From assembly GCF_002979865.1 (NCBI RefSeq), contig NZ_PCPZ01000004.1:310001-374000 (forward strand): DNA of 64,000 bases, in the 5' to 3' direction. The notes under the pieces were generated by a model. It saw nothing but the letters and a program-made list of their open reading frames with translations. It was not told where the DNA came from and did no database searches. The DNA is from Arthrobacter sp. MYb214. GTDB lineage: Bacteria > Actinomycetota > Actinomycetes > Actinomycetales > Micrococcaceae. Both the position numbers and the translations under genes were made by a program. Below, in pieces: positions 50,422 to 61,500 of the stretch; within the stretch, counting starts at the first letter, position 1; each line of letters opens with the position of its first letter.

Positions 50422-50431
50422 CTTGTACAAG
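50422..50431. promoter_or_regulatory. Candidate MarR operator
   Basis: CTTGTACAAG is a perfect 10-bp palindrome 20-29 bases before the MarR start codon, overlapping its likely promoter, as expected for autorepression. Confidence 0.45.
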
Positions 50432-50780
50432 CTTCTTGTGGAATGCTCGTGAGGCTGCACACTGCCCCGATCCATCGGGCGCGAGAAGGTGGTACTCGCT
50501 CGCTTGGCCCCGTGGCTCGCAGGCATGTCGCCGCAGCAAGTGGTTGTCGTTTTGGTGCGCTCCTGATGGATTCCGGCTCGTGCCGCGCACTCCTGGCCCT
50601 GCGCCGGGACCGCGTGTGCGCCGCAGGGAAAATGCCTTCCGGACCCTGTTGGCCGGCATGTGCAAGACCTGGATGGGCTAGCGGGGGATCCGGTCGCGTG
50701 GCGCTTGGATGCCGGGGGTGTTCCGGGCGGCAGAAAACCCTTGACCGGCGTTCGGTAGGTGCTCTAGGCTTCAAGATAAC

Positions 50781-50792
50781 CTGATATACCAG
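50781..50792. promoter_or_regulatory. Candidate GntR/FCD-type operator before the C1 genes
   Basis: CTGATATACCAG is a near-palindrome of the TGGTATACCA type bound by many FadR-subfamily regulators. A related TTGGTATCCAA lies before fdhA at 60230. A FadR-like GntR gene is encoded at the right end of the window. Confidence 0.35.
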
Positions 50793-50901
50793 TCGGATAC
50801 TAAGGGGTTCCGGCGGCCTGGACCGTGGTCCTGCGCGCCGGAAATCCCGCCGAACGGTGCAGGGATCAACTTCCATGCGTCCCGAACGAGGGGAAACCCC
50901 A

Positions 50902-51525
50902 TTGATCTCCAATGAAACTGTCAGCAGCTACCTTGAGCGGCTTGCCTCGGGCGCCCCGACGCCAGGAGGGGGCGCGGCCGCGGGCCTGCATGCGGCGCAG
51001 GGCGCGGCATTGGTGTCCATGGTTGCCGAATTCACTTCCGGACCGCGGTACGCGGACGTCCAGGAACAGGCCCAGCAGATTTCCGAGCATGCCCGGCTGC
51101 TGATGCGCCAGGGGCTCTTCGCCGCTCAGGAAGACGAAAGGCTGTTCGGCGCCCTGGGTGCCGCGTACAAGCTGCCCAAGGAAAGCAGCGAGCAGAAGTC
51201 GGAGCGCAGCGCGGCAATTCAAAACGCCACCATCGCCGCCGCCGCACCGCTGGTCTCTACCGTCGAGGCCTCCATTGAGGTCATCAAGCTGGGCCAGCGC
51301 CTGCTGCCCATTGGCAACCGATCGGTTCTCAGCGACGTGGCCGCCGCGGCCGAAGCTGCCCGGGCGGCCTTGGCTACCGCGCTGGCCACCCTGGAAATGA
51401 ACATCAGCTCAATCAAGGACATCGCCCAGCGCGACCGGCTGGTCCAGGCGGCCAGCCAGGCCAGTGAGGCGATCGCCCACGCCGAAGAGCTCAGCGCGCA
51501 CGCCCGTGCGGTGGTGGCAGCATGA
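50902..51525 (+). CDS. Cyclodeaminase/cyclohydrolase family protein (FchA-like methenyl-THF cyclohydrolase)
   Basis: This protein of about 207 residues has the FTCD_C fold pattern: ISNETVSSYLERLASGAPTPGGGAAAGLHAAQGAALVSMVAEFT, then helices ending SSIKDIAQRDRLVQAA. Its length matches FchA, which hydrolyses methenyl-THF to formyl-THF. TTG 50902 is preferred because GAGGGGA precedes it; ATG 50875 is possible. It overlaps folD by four bases. Close linkage to a FolD that lacks its lysine suggests that it supplies the cyclohydrolase step. Confidence 0.8.
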   Translation: MISNETVSSYLERLASGAPTPGGGAAAGLHAAQGAALVSMVAEFTSGPRYADVQEQAQQISEHARLLMRQGLFAAQEDERLFGALGAAYKLPKESSEQKSERSAAIQNATIAAAAPLVSTVEASIEVIKLGQRLLPIGNRSVLSDVAAAAEAARAALATALATLEMNISSIKDIAQRDRLVQAASQASEAIAHAEELSAHARAVVAA

Positions 51526-52409
51526 CGGCACGCAATTTAGCCGGGCAGCCGGTGGCTGAAGCGATCCGCGCCCGCACCGCAGAACTGGTGGTGCGCATGG
51601 CCAGCGAGGGCACCAGTGTCCGGATCGCGGTCGTGCTGGCCACCGATAACGAGGCCACCGCCTGGTATGTGCGCTCGATCGAACGGGCCGCCGCGCAGCT
51701 CGGGGTGGACTGCCAGGTCGTGGACCTGACCGGGTCCGGCCAGGAGCAGCTGTCCGAAGCGATCACCGCCTTGAACGAGGACAGTTCGGTGCACGGAATC
51801 ATCTTGCAGACCCCGTTGCCGCCAGGGGTGGATGCCGCGGCGCTGGTGGCGCTGATCGACCCGGCCAAGGACATTGACGGGGCCAATCCGCTGAGCCTGG
51901 GACGGCTCAGTGTCGGCCAGCCGGCCTTCGCCCCGGCTACCGCACGCTCGGTCATCGAGATCCTGGAGCACTACCGGATCCCGCTGCCCGGGCAGCATGT
52001 CGCGGTGGTCGGACGCTCTGCGGTGGTGGGCAAGCCGTTGGCCCAGCTGCTGCTGCAGCGCGATGCCACGGTGAGCATCTGCCATTCGAGGACCGTCGAT
52101 CTGGCCCAGTTAACGAAGTCCGCCGCGGTGGTCGTCATGGCCGTGGGCAAGGCGAACCTGCTTACCGGCAGTGAGGTGGATGAAACCTCCGTGGTGATCG
52201 ATGTCGGAACCAATGTCAACGCTGAAGGCAAGCTGGTGGGGGACGTCCATGCGGCATCGGTGCGCCCGCTGGTGCGGGCCCTGAGCCCGGTTCCGGGGGG
52301 CGTGGGCACGGTAACCACGGCGTTGCTGGTCCTTCATGCCGCGCAAGCCGCGGAGGCAAGCCTGCAGGCGGCCCCGGCGAAGGGAGCGCGCATGGCCGGA
52401 CGCCGGTAG
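51522..52409 (+). CDS. folD: FolD-family methylene-THF dehydrogenase lacking the catalytic lysine
   Basis: This 295-residue protein has the FolD domains: LATDNEATAWYVRSIERAAAQLG, GIILQTPLPPGV, DPAKDIDGANP, the NADP motif VAVVGRSAVVGKPLAQLLL and SPVPGGVGTVTTALL. The Tyr at residue 49 is present, but the Lys normally four residues later is Ile53. That lysine is needed for cyclohydrolase activity in characterised FolD proteins. The usual DGFHP is also changed to DGANP. It probably acts as a dehydrogenase for methylene-THF produced by dimethylglycine oxidase, with the adjacent FchA-like protein finishing the reaction. Confidence 0.85.
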   Translation: MTARNLAGQPVAEAIRARTAELVVRMASEGTSVRIAVVLATDNEATAWYVRSIERAAAQLGVDCQVVDLTGSGQEQLSEAITALNEDSSVHGIILQTPLPPGVDAAALVALIDPAKDIDGANPLSLGRLSVGQPAFAPATARSVIEILEHYRIPLPGQHVAVVGRSAVVGKPLAQLLLQRDATVSICHSRTVDLAQLTKSAAVVVMAVGKANLLTGSEVDETSVVIDVGTNVNAEGKLVGDVHAASVRPLVRALSPVPGGVGTVTTALLVLHAAQAAEASLQAAPAKGARMAGRR

Positions 52410-52423
52410 CTGGCTGGCCGGTG

Positions 52424-52469
52424 TTCCGGGTTCCGCTGCGGGCAAGCCAGCGTGCAGCGGAACCCGGAA
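52424..52469 (+). terminator. Large intrinsic hairpin after folD
   Basis: TTCCGGGTTCCGCTGC pairs perfectly with GCAGCGGAACCCGGAA (16 bp, 14-base loop) starting 15 bases after the folD stop. No T tract; a terminator or 3' stabilising structure. Confidence 0.65.
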
Positions 52470-52531
52470 TGCCGGAACCGCAATTGCCATGGCGAAGCGA
52501 ATTACGTGCACAGTGCACGCCGGAGGGGAAC

Positions 52532-52648
52532 ATGAACTGGGATCTGCCGCCGGCCAGATGCACCACGTGCCGCCGCCGCATCATCGATTGGGAGGTTGAT
52601 GATGCGGTGGCTTTCTGCTGCCCGCCGGTTTTAGTTCGCCCGGGTTAA
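52532..52648 (+). CDS. Candidate 38-residue cysteine-rich small protein
   Basis: A strong GGAGGGGAAC precedes ATG 52532. The 38-residue product has CTTC at residues 10-13, a run of arginines and a CC pair at 29-30, so it could bind zinc as a tiny knuckle. It lies between folD and the reductase gene in the same direction. It is not recognised; the ribosome-binding site and cysteine pattern are the only support. Confidence 0.5.
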   Translation: MNWDLPPARCTTCRRRIIDWEVDDAVAFCCPPVLVRPG

Positions 52649-52896
52649 TGCCGCTGGCCTGGCGATTTCTCCCCGGGCTCCCTTGCGTCTACCTTCGCTC
52701 GGAAACGGGCGCCAGGGCGTTCAAGGCCGCCTCGGATGCGGCCCCGCTGGGAGCGTTGCCGCGCAAGCACTGGATAGCTTCGCCAGTATGTCACGTAGGG
52801 AATTTTGGTGCCCGGAAGGCAGTTCAACCAAAGGGGATAGCTGCTGCGAAGAGCGGCAGGCACCCGCAATGCCGGACTTTGCTGAAGGGAAATGGA

Positions 52897-53613
52897 ATGC
52901 CAACGCTGGGAATCATCGGAAGCGGGAATATCGGATCTGCAATCGCCCGATTGGCCGTTGCCGCGAATGTGAACGTGGTGATTGCGAATTCCCGCGGAGT
53001 CCAATCGCTGCAGGAACTCGTGGCCGAGCTGGGGCCGCTGGCCGCAGCCGGCACGGTTCAAGAGGTGGCCGAAGCGGGCGAAGCCGTGGTGCTGTCCATT
53101 CCGCTCGCTGCGGTACGTGAGCTGCCAGCCGGGTTGCTGCGCGGCAAGACAGTGCTGGACACCAGCAACTACTATCCATCCAGGGATGGACGCATTGCCG
53201 AACTCGACAGCGGGACGATGACGACCAGCGAACTGGTGGCGAGCTGGCTCGATGGTGCTCGCTATGTCAAAGCCTTCGGCAACATCCTGGCCCACCACAT
53301 TCCGCTGCTGGCCCGTCCCGCCGAGGCTGCTGGCCGCTCTGCGCTTCCCATTGCCTCCGATGATTCCCAAGCGAAGGAGCAAGCAGCAGCAATCATCGAA
53401 CGCCTCGGCTTCGATACGCTGGACGCGGGCGCGCTCGCGGAAACGTGGAAATTCGAGCCCGAATCCGCCGGATATACGCGCATCTACCTGGCGGATTCCA
53501 CGACCCCGGATGACCAGCTGCTTTCCTCGATTCCAGCGCCAACACCAGCGGACCAGGTCAAGGCAGCACTGGATTCCGCGGCTCGCGTGAATGTTCCCGA
53601 ACGCGCCTTCTGA
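52897..53613 (+). CDS. NADPH-dependent F420 reductase-like dinucleotide-binding protein
   Basis: This 238-residue protein has the F420/NADP oxidoreductase fold: MPTLGIIGSGNIGSAIARLA, then IANSRGVQSLQELVAELG, VVLSIPLAAVRELP and VLDTSNYYPSRDG. True F420 reductases carry the same N-terminal motifs, but many relatives reduce other substrates. AAGGGAAA precedes ATG 52897. It may serve one-carbon metabolism given its position, which is inference. A terminator follows. Confidence 0.82.
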   Translation: MPTLGIIGSGNIGSAIARLAVAANVNVVIANSRGVQSLQELVAELGPLAAAGTVQEVAEAGEAVVLSIPLAAVRELPAGLLRGKTVLDTSNYYPSRDGRIAELDSGTMTTSELVASWLDGARYVKAFGNILAHHIPLLARPAEAAGRSALPIASDDSQAKEQAAAIIERLGFDTLDAGALAETWKFEPESAGYTRIYLADSTTPDDQLLSSIPAPTPADQVKAALDSAARVNVPERAF

Positions 53614-53738
53614 GCGGCCCGTTGCCCTCCAGCGGAAGGCCATCCGCGGCCGCTATCGGCAGGCCACCCCTATTAAGAGGCATGAATGCATGGCGTACCG
53701 CCTCGGCGTGCAGGCAGCCACGCAGGTTAACGACGACA

Positions 53739-53772
53739 GGCCGGGCACCGCTCGCATGAGCGGTGCCCGGCC
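53739..53772. terminator. Strong hairpin between convergent genes
   Basis: GGCCGGGCACCGCTC pairs perfectly with GAGCGGTGCCCGGCC around GCAT, between genes ending at 53613 (+) and 53794 (-). No T tract on either strand. Confidence 0.7.
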
Positions 53773-53793
53773 CCGGGTACGTGCGTATAGCCG

Positions 53794-56355
<2,562 letters not shown>

Positions 56356-57747
56356 CTAGGCGTCGATGACCAGGTCCGATTGGGCGGTGGAGCAGCAGGG
56401 CAGGAATTTCCCGGCCGCGATTTCACGGGCGCGGATACCGCCCTGGTGGTTCATCGCCACCTCGCCTTCGAGCTTGACGACCTTGCACGAGCCGCACATG
56501 CCCTCCTGGCAGTTGGCGCCGATGCGCACCCCGGCCCGCTGGGCGACACCCAGGATGTGCTCCTGGGAACTGATCCGGACAGTCACCGCGGTGCGCAGGA
56601 AGGTCATGGTCAGCTCGCCTTCGCCCACGGTGGGGAAGGAAGCGGTATCCGGCGGGTCCTGCGCGGGAACCAGCGGCGCGGCTGGCGGCAGCGGGGCATT
56701 GGAATCGACCGCCACCAGCTTCTGGCCGCTGGCCTCGATGGTGCCGCTCTGGTCGTACTCGGGTTCGTACATCCCCAGCTCCGGCGGCTGGCTCTCGTAG
56801 AACTCCTCCACGGATTCGGCCACCTCCTCGGCGATGGACCCGGCCAGAGCGATTTCCTCCTGGTATTCGAGCAGCGTCTTGCGGTCCCCGGAGAAGAACT
56901 CCATGAACACCGAGGTGTCATCCACCCCGGCCTCGCGCAGCAGCTGGGTGGCCGAATTCAGGTAGCCTTCCGGCCCGCAGGCGAACACCTTGCGGCCATT
57001 GGCATCCGGGGCCACCGCGTCGATCATCGCCGTGGTCAGCCGCCCGGCAAAGCCCTTCCAGCTCTTGGGCTTGGCCCGGTCGCCCAGCGAGTAGAACACC
57101 TTGATCCGCGAATCGACCTGCGCGATGTATTCCAGCTCGGGCCAGAAGGCGAAGTCCCCGGGCACGGTGCCGTGGCAGAGCACCACCACATCGGCCTGGC
57201 CGGGCAGCGAGTGGATGGTGCGCACCATCGACATGATCGGGGTGATCCCGGCTCCGGCCGCAAGGAACAGGTAGCGGGCGCGCCGGTCGGAATCGCCCAG
57301 GTGGAAGGCGCCCACCGGGCCGAGCATCTCCAGCACCATGCCCGGACGCAGGTTCTCATGCGCCCAGGAGGAGACCAGGCCCTTGGGATCGCGCTTGATG
57401 CTGACATTGAAGGTCCAGGGCACGGTGGGCGCGCTGGAAATCGAGTAGCTGCGGTCCACCGGGTCCTGGTCTTCGCCGTGCACCGGGAAGGCGACGTTCA
57501 GGTACTGCCCGGCGCGGAAGGCCAGCGGGGCGCCGTCGGCGCGGCGGAAGACGAAGGTCATCAGCCCGCCGGCTTCCTCGATGGTCTGCACGCATTCGGC
57601 CAGGAACTCCTGGGGGTGCCATGGTCCCAGCGCGCGGGCCGCGCTCGCCGGGCCTTCCTGGGAACTGAGGACCCGGTTCCACGGCATTTCCAGCCCGCGG
57701 ATGCGCTGGGCCGCTACGCTCGATGCCAGCTGGGCGCCTGCGCTCAT
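56356..57747 (-). CDS. gbcB: Glycine betaine demethylase reductase component (flavodoxin reductase-like, 2Fe-2S)
   Basis: This 463-residue protein contains an FAD domain (RAGQYLNVAFP, DRSYSISSAP), an NAD domain (YLFLAAGAGITPIMSMVRT, KVFACGPEGYL) and a C-terminal plant-type ferredoxin with Cys413, Cys418, Cys421 and a Cys at 451-452 (CQEGMCGSC). It passes electrons from NADH to the Rieske oxygenase encoded just upstream. An unusual linker of about 90 residues, acidic then proline-rich, separates the NAD and ferredoxin parts. ATG 57747 overlaps the preceding stop by four bases. Confidence 0.9.
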   Translation of the reverse strand: MSAGAQLASSVAAQRIRGLEMPWNRVLSSQEGPASAARALGPWHPQEFLAECVQTIEEAGGLMTFVFRRADGAPLAFRAGQYLNVAFPVHGEDQDPVDRSYSISSAPTVPWTFNVSIKRDPKGLVSSWAHENLRPGMVLEMLGPVGAFHLGDSDRRARYLFLAAGAGITPIMSMVRTIHSLPGQADVVVLCHGTVPGDFAFWPELEYIAQVDSRIKVFYSLGDRAKPKSWKGFAGRLTTAMIDAVAPDANGRKVFACGPEGYLNSATQLLREAGVDDTSVFMEFFSGDRKTLLEYQEEIALAGSIAEEVAESVEEFYESQPPELGMYEPEYDQSGTIEASGQKLVAVDSNAPLPPAAPLVPAQDPPDTASFPTVGEGELTMTFLRTAVTVRISSQEHILGVAQRAGVRIGANCQEGMCGSCKVVKLEGEVAMNHQGGIRAREIAAGKFLPCCSTAQSDLVIDA

Positions 57748-59048
57748 GCCAGGTGCTCCAGCACGCGCTGGGTGTACCAGTTGATGAACGCCTCGACCTG
57801 GTATTCGCTCTTCATGTACGGGCCCGGCTGGTAGGCGGGGCTGGCTGCGCCCTTCTGGCACAGCTCGACGAAGGCCTTGTCCTGCAGGTTGGTCTGCTTC
57901 CAGGTGTGGGTGAGCTTCTCCAGATCGTAGTCGTCTCCTTCGACCGCGTCATCGGCCACCAGCCAGGTGGTGCGCACCAGGGTCTGGTGCTCGTTGATCG
58001 GGAAGGCGGCGAAGGTGATCACGTGGTCGGACTGGAAATGGAACCAGCTGTTGGGCTGCAGGTGCATGGAGCAGCGGCCCAACCGGAAGTCGCGCAGCTC
58101 GCCGAGCAGCTTCTTGGACAGGCGGTGCCCGTCGGCGGAGAAGGATTCCCCGTCGCCGTCCAGGGATTCGCGGGAGATGCGGATGCCGGCGATGCGGGTG
58201 TCCAGCTGCTCCACGACCTCGTAGGGCAATCCGTAGCGGCGGCAGCGTTCCTCCAGGGCCGCCTGGGCTTGCTGGTTGCGCTCCCATACCTCTTCCAGGT
58301 GCGGCGGAACGGTGTCGTCGCTCAGCCCCCAGGTGGGGAACAGCGAGCAGGCCAGCTCGGGGTGCCCGTCGCAGTGGTAGCACTCGCGGTTGTTCTCCAT
58401 CACCAGCTTCCAGTTGCCCTCCTCGATGATGTCCTGCTGGTAGGCGACCTTGGCGCGGGCGATATCGTGCGGGGCCAGGTAGGGCTCGAAGATGCCGGCG
58501 ACCTCGTCGAAGTCCGCCGGCGGTTCCTGGGCCAGGGAAACGAAGACCAGCCCGGCGTGGACCCGGCCGTGGGCGCGCTTGAGCGCGAAGCAGCTCTTGT
58601 CGAACTTGCCTTCGCCCGGGGCGGAGGCGTGGATCAGGTCCCCTTCGGGGGAGTAGGTCCACGAGTGGTAGCCGCAGACCAGGTTCCCGGTGCTGCCCGA
58701 GGCTTCGGTGAGCACGCGGGCGCCGCGGTGCCGGCAGACGTTGTGCAGCACGTTGACCCCGCCCTCCTCGGTGCGCAGCACGATCAGCGAATGCGGCCCG
58801 TAGTCCACAGTGACGTAGTCCCCGGGCTCGGGGATCTCGGCAATGCTCGCGGCGAACAGCCAGTGGGTCCCGAAGATGGCCTGCATTTCGACATCGAATA
58901 CTGAGGGGTCGGTGTACAGCGGGGCTTCGAGCGAGTAGCCCTTGCGCCGGTTGCGGAAGAGTTCGGTGATCTCGGCGAGCTGTTCTTGGTTCACCGACGT
59001 AGCGAGCTTCCCACGCGTAGTGCGCGGTGCGCTTACCGAAGCGGTCAT
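57744..59048 (-). CDS. gbcA: Rieske-type glycine betaine monooxygenase, oxygenase component
   Basis: This 434-residue protein has a Rieske centre with Cys105-His107 (VCRHRG) and Cys125-His128 (VCGYHSWTY). The non-haem iron site region is ENNRECYHCDGHPEL. Together with the coupled reductase it oxidatively demethylates glycine betaine to dimethylglycine, releasing formaldehyde. A strong AAGGAG site precedes ATG 59048. The pair is divergent from the LysR gene. Carnitine or choline oxygenases are alternatives, but the dimethylglycine oxidase and BCCT neighbours support betaine. Confidence 0.92.
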   Translation of the reverse strand: MTASVSAPRTTRGKLATSVNQEQLAEITELFRNRRKGYSLEAPLYTDPSVFDVEMQAIFGTHWLFAASIAEIPEPGDYVTVDYGPHSLIVLRTEEGGVNVLHNVCRHRGARVLTEASGSTGNLVCGYHSWTYSPEGDLIHASAPGEGKFDKSCFALKRAHGRVHAGLVFVSLAQEPPADFDEVAGIFEPYLAPHDIARAKVAYQQDIIEEGNWKLVMENNRECYHCDGHPELACSLFPTWGLSDDTVPPHLEEVWERNQQAQAALEERCRRYGLPYEVVEQLDTRIAGIRISRESLDGDGESFSADGHRLSKKLLGELRDFRLGRCSMHLQPNSWFHFQSDHVITFAAFPINEHQTLVRTTWLVADDAVEGDDYDLEKLTHTWKQTNLQDKAFVELCQKGAASPAYQPGPYMKSEYQVEAFINWYTQRVLEHLA

Positions 59049-59185
59049 CTGTTACTCCTTGGAACACGACGCGGCTGGCGTCCTCGGGCTGTGGTTGCGC
59101 GGGCCGATGTGAGGCCGGTCACCGCATGAATCGAGACTAGGAAGAAATAGTCGGCAAGAAAAGCGCAAGAAATTGAACGGAACCG

Positions 59186-59200
59186 TGCACAATTGGTGCA
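59186..59200. promoter_or_regulatory. Inverted repeat at the LysR start
   Basis: TGCAC-AATTG-GTGCA is a perfect 5-bp inverted repeat directly at the LysR start codon and within the gbcA/lysR divergent region. The T-N11-A form fits LysR-type sites. Confidence 0.5.
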
Positions 59201-60138
59201 TGATCGATCCACGCTTCGCCACCCTGCGGGTCTTCTCCTCCACGGGCTCGGTAGCGCGCACCGCGGAACTGACCGGCTACTCGGCCTCGGCGGTCTCCGC
59301 GCAGCTGCGCGAACTGCAGCGCACCCTGGGCATCAAGCTGATCACCAAGGAGGGCCGCGGGGTGCGGCTGACCTCCGCGGGCCGGCATTTCGTTGCGGGC
59401 CTGGACGGGATTGTGACGCAATGGGAGCTGCTCGCGGCGTCCGCGCGCAACGCCTCCGGGCAGGTGCAGGGGCAGTTCGGCCTGGGCGGTTTCTCCACCG
59501 CTGCCGCGCAGCTGCTTGCCCCGCTGGCCGCGAACCTGCGAGCCACTCGGCCCGATACCGAAGTGCAGCTGATCGAAGCGCAGCCGCAGCGCTGCCTGGA
59601 CTTGCTGCTCGCGGAGCGGATCGACCTGGCCGTGATCGTGGCCAGCCAGACGTCCGGGGGTTCTGCCGCCAGGGACCGGTTCGAGCAGACCGTGCTGCTC
59701 GATGACCCGCTGGATGTGGTGCTGCCCGCCACGCACCGGCTGGCGCAGCACAAGTCCGTGGCCCTGGAGGACCTGGCCGATGACCCGTGGATCTCGGAAT
59801 CCGGGCAGTCGGTCTACCGGGCGCTGTTCGTTGCCGCCTTCACTTCGCTGGGGGTCACCCCGCATATCGCCCACGAGGCGGTGGAGTGGGAAACCATGAT
59901 CGCGTTCATCGGGGCGGGCCTGGGCGTGGGGCTGCTGCCCCGGCTGGCCACCCTGGGCGATGCGCAGAACGTGGTGCGCCGCCGGATTTCCGGGGCGGCC
60001 AAGCCCTCGCGGCGCATCGTGGCGGTGACCCGCAAGGGCAGCCGCGGCTCGCCGCTGATCGAGGAATCCCTGGATATCCTGCAGCGCACCGCCAAGGACA
60101 TCATTTCCCTGCGCTCGGCCGAGGAACTGGACGGGTAG
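59200..60138 (+). CDS. LysR-family transcriptional regulator
   Basis: This protein of about 312 residues has an N-terminal winged helix (FATLRVFSSTGSVARTAELTGYSASAVSAQLRELQRTLGIKLITKEGRGVRLTSAG) and a C-terminal LysR substrate-binding domain (DLAVIVASQTSG, VALEDLADDPWISES). It is divergent from gbcA and most likely activates gbcAB in response to betaine or a product. ATG 59200 has no ribosome-binding site; translation may start upstream at TTG 59173 or be leaderless. Confidence 0.88.
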   Translation: MIDPRFATLRVFSSTGSVARTAELTGYSASAVSAQLRELQRTLGIKLITKEGRGVRLTSAGRHFVAGLDGIVTQWELLAASARNASGQVQGQFGLGGFSTAAAQLLAPLAANLRATRPDTEVQLIEAQPQRCLDLLLAERIDLAVIVASQTSGGSAARDRFEQTVLLDDPLDVVLPATHRLAQHKSVALEDLADDPWISESGQSVYRALFVAAFTSLGVTPHIAHEAVEWETMIAFIGAGLGVGLLPRLATLGDAQNVVRRRISGAAKPSRRIVAVTRKGSRGSPLIEESLDILQRTAKDIISLRSAEELDG

Positions 60139-60185
60139 CCGGTCGCTGGCGGGCTGCCGGACCCGGCGGATTTCAGGCCGGGCTA

Positions 60186-60215
60186 TTGACATGGATCACA
60201 TCCAGTGGTCAGACT
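60186..60215 (+). promoter_or_regulatory. Sigma-70-like promoter of fdhA
   Basis: TTGACA (60186-60191) and CAGACT (60210-60215) are 18 bases apart, with TGGATCACAT in the spacer. Start of transcription would be near 60222. Confidence 0.5.
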
Positions 60216-60229
60216 TGGGCACATCCGAT

Positions 60230-60240
60230 TTGGTATCCAA
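60230..60240. promoter_or_regulatory. Candidate GntR/FCD operator before fdhA
   Basis: TTGGTATCCAA has perfect TTGG/CCAA arms and lies just after the predicted transcription start of fdhA, a repressor position. It resembles the near-palindrome at 50781-50792. Confidence 0.4.
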
Positions 60241-60266
60241 CTGATATTTCAAGGAAGTGGTCCGCT

Positions 60267-61481
60267 ATGGGCAACTTGGCAGTAAGCTACGCCGGGGCAG
60301 GCAAGGTCGAGCTGATCGACACCCCGTACCCCGAATTCGAATTGAAGGACGGGCCCGGGGTCCACCCGGCAAACGTCGGGCGGCAGGTGCACCACGGGGT
60401 CATCCTGCGCACCATCGCCACCAACATCTGCGGTTCGGACCAGCACATGGTCCGCGGCCGCACCACCGCGCCCGTCGGGTTGGTGCTGGGCCACGAGATC
60501 ACCGGCGAAGTGGTGGAAGTAGGCCGCGATGTGGAATTCCTCAAGGTCGGCGACGTCGTCTCGGTGCCCTTCAACATCTCCTGCGGCCGCTGCCGCAACT
60601 GCAAGGTCGGGCAAACCGGCATCTGCCTGAACGTCAATCCCGACCGCCCCGGTTCCGCCTACGGCTACGTGGACATGGGCGGCTGGGTGGGTGGCCAGGC
60701 CGAATACGTGCTGGTGCCCTACGCTGACTGGAACGCCCTGAAATTCCCCGACCGCGACCAGGCCATGGAGAAGATCCTGGACCTGGCCATGCTCTCGGAC
60801 ATCTTCCCGACCGGCTACCACGGAGCCATCGGCGCCGGGGTCACCGTCGGCTCCACCGTCTATGTCGCCGGCGCCGGCCCGGTGGGCCTGGCCGCGGCCA
60901 CCTCCGCGCAGCTGCTGGGTGCGGCCACCGTGATTGTCGGGGACCTGAACGCCGACCGGCTGGCCCAGGCGCGCAGCTTCGGCTGCGAGACCGTGGACGT
61001 CTCGCAGGGCGACCCGGCCGAGCAGATCGCCCAGATCCTGGGCGTGCCCGAGGTCGACTGCGGCATCGACGCAGTGGGCTTCGAAGCGCGCGGGCACGGG
61101 CACGACGCTGGCAAGGAGCAGCCTGCCACGGTGCTCAATTCGCTGATGGAAATCACCCGTGCCGGCGGCAGCCTGGGCATCCCGGGACTCTATGTCACCG
61201 GGGATCCGGGCGCCGAGGACGAAGCGGCCAAGGTCGGTTCGCTGTCCATGCGCTTCGGCCTGGGCTTCGCCAAGTCCCACACCTTCGTCACGGGCCAGTG
61301 CCCGGTGATGAAGTACCACCGCGGGCTGATGCAGGCGATCCTCTCGGACAAGGTCTCGATTGCCAAGAACGTCAACGCCACGGCCATTGGCTTGGACCGG
61401 GCCCCGCAGGGCTACGCGGCCTTCGACGAAGGCGCCGCGCAGAAGTTCGTGCTCGACCCGCACGGGCTGATCCGCGCTTGA
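60267..61481 (+). CDS. fdhA: Glutathione-independent formaldehyde dehydrogenase
   Basis: This 404-residue zinc alcohol dehydrogenase-family enzyme has catalytic Cys55 and His76-Glu77 (NICGSDQHMVRGRT, LGHEITGEV). Structural-zinc Cys106, Cys109, Cys112 and Cys120 follow, then the NAD loop VYVAGAGPVGLAAATSAQLLGA. The FNISCGRCRNCK and GYVDMGGWVGGQAEYV blocks are those of the Pseudomonas-type FdhA with tightly bound NAD. It oxidises formaldehyde released by GbcA. AAGGAAG precedes the ATG. It has its own promoter and terminator. Confidence 0.94.
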   Translation: MGNLAVSYAGAGKVELIDTPYPEFELKDGPGVHPANVGRQVHHGVILRTIATNICGSDQHMVRGRTTAPVGLVLGHEITGEVVEVGRDVEFLKVGDVVSVPFNISCGRCRNCKVGQTGICLNVNPDRPGSAYGYVDMGGWVGGQAEYVLVPYADWNALKFPDRDQAMEKILDLAMLSDIFPTGYHGAIGAGVTVGSTVYVAGAGPVGLAAATSAQLLGAATVIVGDLNADRLAQARSFGCETVDVSQGDPAEQIAQILGVPEVDCGIDAVGFEARGHGHDAGKEQPATVLNSLMEITRAGGSLGIPGLYVTGDPGAEDEAAKVGSLSMRFGLGFAKSHTFVTGQCPVMKYHRGLMQAILSDKVSIAKNVNATAIGLDRAPQGYAAFDEGAAQKFVLDPHGLIRA

Positions 61482-61500
61482 CGCGCATTTAACCGCTGCC

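Larger units (their letters stand above)
50403..50901. other. 500-base divergent intergenic region
   Basis: Contains CTTGTACAAG (50422-50431), a candidate MarR operator, and CTGATATACCAG (50781-50792), a candidate GntR-type operator before the cyclohydrolase gene. No gene is supported between them. Confidence 0.5.

Noticed and set aside
50700-50901. Possible THF or ZTP riboswitch before the FchA/FolD pair
   Set aside because: I looked for the conserved cores of these folate-related riboswitches and did not find a convincing match; only the GntR-like palindrome was clear.
50418-50912. 164-codon minus-strand frame in the divergent region
   Set aside because: Basic, low-information sequence lacking a start signal; it would cover the candidate promoters and operators of both neighbours.
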